Source: Microbacteriaceae bacterium
Lineage (GTDB): Bacteria > Actinomycetota > Actinomycetes > Actinomycetales > Microbacteriaceae
Direction: 5' to 3'
Length of the DNA stretch: 6,539 bases
Assembly: GCA_026785785.1 (NCBI GenBank)
Contig: JAJAZI010000319.1
Coordinates: forward strand, 1 to 6,539
Part shown: in pieces, positions 5,960 to 6,539 of the stretch
Layout: every line of letters begins with the position of its first letter
Position numbering within the stretch: the first letter of the stretch is position 1
Notes under the pieces: generated by a model
Databases searched by the model: none
What the model was told of the DNA's origin: nothing
Seen by the model: the letters and a program-made list of their open reading frames with translations, nothing else
Made by a program: the position numbers and the translations under genes

Positions 5960-6539
5960 TGCTGTACGCCACCACGACCGCTGCCGCCAAGCGCGCCGCC
6001 TTCCGCGAGCGTCTCGCGACCGGGGAGCTGCTGAGCTTGCCCGGCGCGTTCAACCCGCTGAGCGCCCGGCTTATCCAGGACAAGGGCTTCGATGGCGTCT
6101 ACATCTCCGGCGCCGTGCTCAGCGCCGACCTCGGCCTGCCCGACATCGGCCTGACGACGCTCACCGAGGTCGCCACCCGCACGAACCAGATCGCGCGCAT
6201 GATCGACCTGCCCGCGATCGTCGACGCCGACACCGGATTCGGCGAGCCGATGAACGTCGCGCGCACGGTGCAGGAGCTGGAGGATGCCGGTGTCGCCGGC
6301 TTGCACATCGAAGACCAGATCAATCCGAAGCGGTGCGGCCACCTCGACGGCAAGGCCGTCGTCGACGAGGCCACCGCGCTGGGGCGCATCCGCGCCGCTG
6401 TGTCGGGGCGCCGCGACCCGAACCTGCTGATCATGGCGCGCACCGACATCCGCGCGGTCGACGGGCTCACGGCCGCCACCGACCGGGCGAAGGCCCTCGT
6501 GGATGCCGGGGCCGACGCGATCTTCCCCGAGGCGATGGC
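5959..6539 (+). CDS. prpB: 2-methylisocitrate lyase, cut by right edge
   Basis: 193 residues are visible of an expected 295-305. The enzyme belongs to the isocitrate lyase/PEP mutase superfamily and splits 2-methylisocitrate into pyruvate and succinate in the cytoplasm, using Mg2+. Visible signatures are LPGAFNPLSARL (27-38), YISGAVLSADLGLPD (48-62), the metal- and substrate-binding VDADTGFGEP (88-97), HIEDQINPKRCGHLDGK (116-132) with catalytic Cys126, and MARTDIRAVDG (159-169). The methylisocitrate lyase assignment rests on the KRCGH motif, the early DADTGFG segment and the prpD neighbour; oxaloacetate decarboxylase-like or carboxyvinyl-phosphonate relatives are less likely. The ATG overlaps the prpD stop by one base (TGATG), implying translational coupling, and AAGGGA at 5945-5950 is the ribosome binding site at 8 nt. 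Catalytic residues expected beyond residue 193 cannot be checked. prpC probably follows outside the window. Confidence 0.96.
   Translation, partial: MLYATTTAAAKRAAFRERLATGELLSLPGAFNPLSARLIQDKGFDGVYISGAVLSADLGLPDIGLTTLTEVATRTNQIARMIDLPAIVDADTGFGEPMNVARTVQELEDAGVAGLHIEDQINPKRCGHLDGKAVVDEATALGRIRAAVSGRRDPNLLIMARTDIRAVDGLTAATDRAKALVDAGADAIFPEAM

Noticed and set aside
1..6539. CRISPR array, tRNA or rRNA gene, insertion sequence, phage or plasmid functions
   Set aside because: I found no regular spaced repeats, no cloverleaf-like segment, no transposase or integrase motifs, and composition is even across the coding regions.

Overview
The window looks like chromosomal DNA from a high-GC actinobacterium. 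The base composition, the strong G/C third-position bias and the style of the proteins fit a member of the Microbacteriaceae, but that family assignment is inference from style and not from any marker gene. Six protein genes are supported. No RNA gene, insertion sequence, CRISPR array or prophage sign is visible.

Left part (1-1664, all minus strand). A response regulator fused to a PP2C/SpoIIE-type serine phosphatase starts with GTG at 782 and runs off the left edge. Upstream of it, 66 bp away and on the same strand, is a small four-helix membrane protein of unknown function (849-1334). A 330-bp stretch without a gene (1335-1664) separates this pair from the next gene and holds several short inverted repeats and one 11-bp direct repeat.

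Right part (1665-6539) is a propionate catabolism (2-methylcitrate cycle) locus. prpE (propionyl-CoA synthetase, minus strand) is divergent from gntR-prpD-prpB (plus strand). PrpE makes propionyl-CoA. An unseen methylcitrate synthase (PrpC) would condense it with oxaloacetate, PrpD dehydrates 2-methylcitrate, and PrpB cleaves 2-methylisocitrate to pyruvate and succinate. prpB is cut by the right edge, and prpC would be expected just beyond it.

The 130-bp divergent control region carries two identical TGTATACA palindromes, one near each start, with centres 63 bp apart (about six helical turns). They are the obvious candidate operators for the GntR/FCD regulator encoded there, so both arms are probably controlled together in response to a propionate-derived metabolite.

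Most of the window is well-understood metabolism. The points most worth a second look are the paired operators, the altered metal-site residues of the regulator, and a strong excess of the hexamer GGATGC/GCATCC across all genes that appears to override codon preference.
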